Shown here: one piece after another, positions 53,730-54,460 of the stretch
Position numbering within the stretch: the stretch's first letter is position 1
Layout of the letters: every line of letters starts with the position of its first letter
Source: JBEIHX01 sp040381075
GTDB taxonomy: Bacteria > Pseudomonadota > Alphaproteobacteria > Caulobacterales > Aquidulcibacteraceae
DNA: 54,460 bases
Direction of reading: 5' to 3'
Assembly: GCA_040381075.1 (NCBI GenBank)
Contig: JBEIHX010000025.1
Location: forward strand, 1 to 54,460
The notes under the pieces: generated by a model
Told to the model about the DNA's origin: nothing
The model's database searches: none
The model's input: only the letters and a program-made list of their open reading frames with translations
Position numbers and translations under genes: made by a program

Positions 53730-53793
53730 CTCCAACGGTCGGCTGCCGGGGCGTCGCGCCCTCCACGGTTGAAGGCCGGGGCGAGACTGCCAA

Positions 53794-53808
53794 TGTTTCA
53801 GTGAAACA
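53794..53808. other. parS site 6, defective
   Basis: TGTTTCAGTGAAACA, 15 bases: one C of the central CACGTG is missing, so the half-sites are shifted by one base. Predicted to bind ParB poorly. Head of unique block E. Confidence 0.9.
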
Positions 53809-53905
53809 TTGGCCCCTTCTCCCGGCGCATCCCACCCGCAACCCGCAGGCTCTGGAAGCCAGCTGCCGACACCGGCTCCCGACCTAGCCGACGCAACGGC
53901 GCGAG

Positions 53906-53921
53906 TGTTTCACGTGAAACA
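53906..53921. other. parS site 7
   Basis: Perfect 16-mer, head of the second block B, 112 bases after site 6. Confidence 0.93.
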
Positions 53922-53982
53922 CTGCTCGGTCGTGGCCACAGGACCAGCCGGCCCCATGCCGAGCTTCAACGGGCGCCCCAAA

Positions 53983-53998
53983 TGTTTCACGTGAAACA
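53983..53998. other. parS site 8
   Basis: Perfect 16-mer with AA/TT flanks, head of block F, which begins like A and then diverges. Confidence 0.93.
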
Positions 53999-54099
53999 TT
54001 TTCCAACCGGGGGATCTGGCCGCATGAATCCAGCCACTGAGCGAGCGTGCGCGACCCATCAGATGGCGCCGGCCGCACCCCACCCCAACAGCTTCAAAG

Positions 54100-54115
54100 T
54101 GTTTCACGTGAAACA
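54100..54115. other. parS site 9
   Basis: Perfect 16-mer, head of the second block C, 117 bases after site 8. Confidence 0.93.
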
Positions 54116-54176
54116 TCCGAGAGACGGCGGGAGCGCACAGGATCCTCCGACAGGGTGTCTGATGGGGCGCTGGGAA

Positions 54177-54192
54177 TGTTTCACGTGAAACA
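54177..54192. other. parS site 10
   Basis: Perfect 16-mer with AA/TT flanks, head of the third block A. Confidence 0.93.
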
Positions 54193-54306
54193 TTTTCCCC
54201 CCGCCAGGCTAGTGCGCGTGTTGCGAGGAACGGAGAGGGTCCGCCGCCGGACCGGAACCAAGTCTTCACTGTCACCACTCCGATCGGGCAAGCCAGAACG
54301 TCGTAA

Positions 54307-54322
54307 TGTTTCACGTGAAACA
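54307..54322. other. parS site 11
   Basis: Perfect 16-mer, head of the third block B. Confidence 0.93.
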
Positions 54323-54383
54323 CTGCCCGGTCGTGGCCACAGGACCAGCCGGCCCCATGCCGAGCTGCAACGGGCGCCCCAAA

Positions 54384-54399
54384 TGTTTCACGTGAAACA
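54384..54399. other. parS site 12
   Basis: Perfect 16-mer, head of the third block C; its 77-base block ends at the window edge. Confidence 0.93.
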
Positions 54400-54460
54400 T
54401 CCGAGATACGGCGGGAGCTCAGAGGATCCTCCGCTTGGGCGTCTGATGGGGCGCTGGGAA

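Larger units (their letters stand above)
53301..54460. repeat. parS satellite array, continues past the window
   Basis: Twelve palindromes (eleven perfect) of TGTTTCACGTGAAACA, each heading a spacer block. Block types by start: A 53301, B 53430, C 53507, A 53584, D 53714, E 53794, B 53906, F 53983, C 54100, A 54177, B 54307, C 54384. Lengths are A 129-130, B 77, C 77, D 80, E 112, F 117. The A-B-C unit is 284 bp. The window ends exactly where the next site would begin (54461). The sequence matches the ParB centromere consensus known from Caulobacter and Bacillus. Open frames here are repeat artefacts. Confidence 0.93.

Noticed and set aside
53185..54323. Small open frames within the parS array
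   Set aside because: They exist in several frames on both strands because the block sequence repeats; none has a ribosome site or recognisable protein.
53301..54460. CRISPR array
   Set aside because: Repeats separated by spacers invite this reading, but spacers are 61-114 bp and themselves repeated, the repeat is a 16-bp perfect palindrome, and no cas gene is present. parS explains it better.

Overview
The window is GC-rich, gene-dense DNA from an alphaproteobacterium. The evidence is a ChvI/ChvG two-component pair followed by PTS EIIA and HPr genes, the rimP-nusA-ylxR/L7Ae-infB-rbfA-truB-rpsO-pnp order, a UrcA-family protein, an adrenodoxin-type ferredoxin with its reductase, and mnmE/mnmG beside ParB-parS sites. 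A Caulobacterales/Maricaulales/Parvularculales-like member is my best guess; the order is an inference. I saw no rRNA, tRNA, transposase, integrase or cas gene. Most of the window is core chromosome.

Layout: (1) 163-2963, a tight forward run of YbaK-type deacylase, thioredoxin/TPR co-chaperone, Lon-N-domain protein, Trm112-like protein and DUF971 protein. (2) 2966-7124, reverse strand: GST, then galE-VanZ-polytopic membrane protein with 4-base overlaps, and a small membrane protein. (3) 7259-11077: chvI, chvG, a reverse urcA-family gene, EIIA(Man) and HPr, with no hprK. (4) 11291-17279: lepA, ferredoxin reductase and ferredoxin, a DUF262/DUF1524 protein, an exported protein. (5) 17549-29363: the ribosome-maturation and transcription/translation-factor cluster, with two related lipoproteins inserted between infB and rbfA. 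(6) mutS (reverse), maeB-dapB, an aldehyde dehydrogenase, a small protein, an acyltransferase. (7) 39390-43643: an adenylate-forming enzyme convergent with a reverse operon of KAS III-like synthase, SDR reductase and MBL hydrolase, probably a small acyl-metabolite pathway. (8) 44040-47356: beta-lactamase-family hydrolase, quinone reductase, dienelactone hydrolase, small conserved protein. (9) 47369-53169: mnmE, a three-domain lipoprotein hydrolase and mnmG.

The standout is the right end. From 53301 to the window edge lies a satellite-like array of ParB-binding parS palindromes: eleven perfect 16-mers plus one with a deleted core base within 1.1 kb. They sit in three recurring spacer types (about 130, 77 and 77 bp) that form a 284-bp higher-order unit, interrupted by variant blocks and running off the window. 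This looks like a repeat-built chromosomal centromere next to mnmG.

A second theme is many unrelated tandem minisatellites (units of 12-17 bp) in gene gaps and at protein ends. The three that lie in reading frames all have 15-bp units that keep frame, while the non-coding ones are most often 13 bp.
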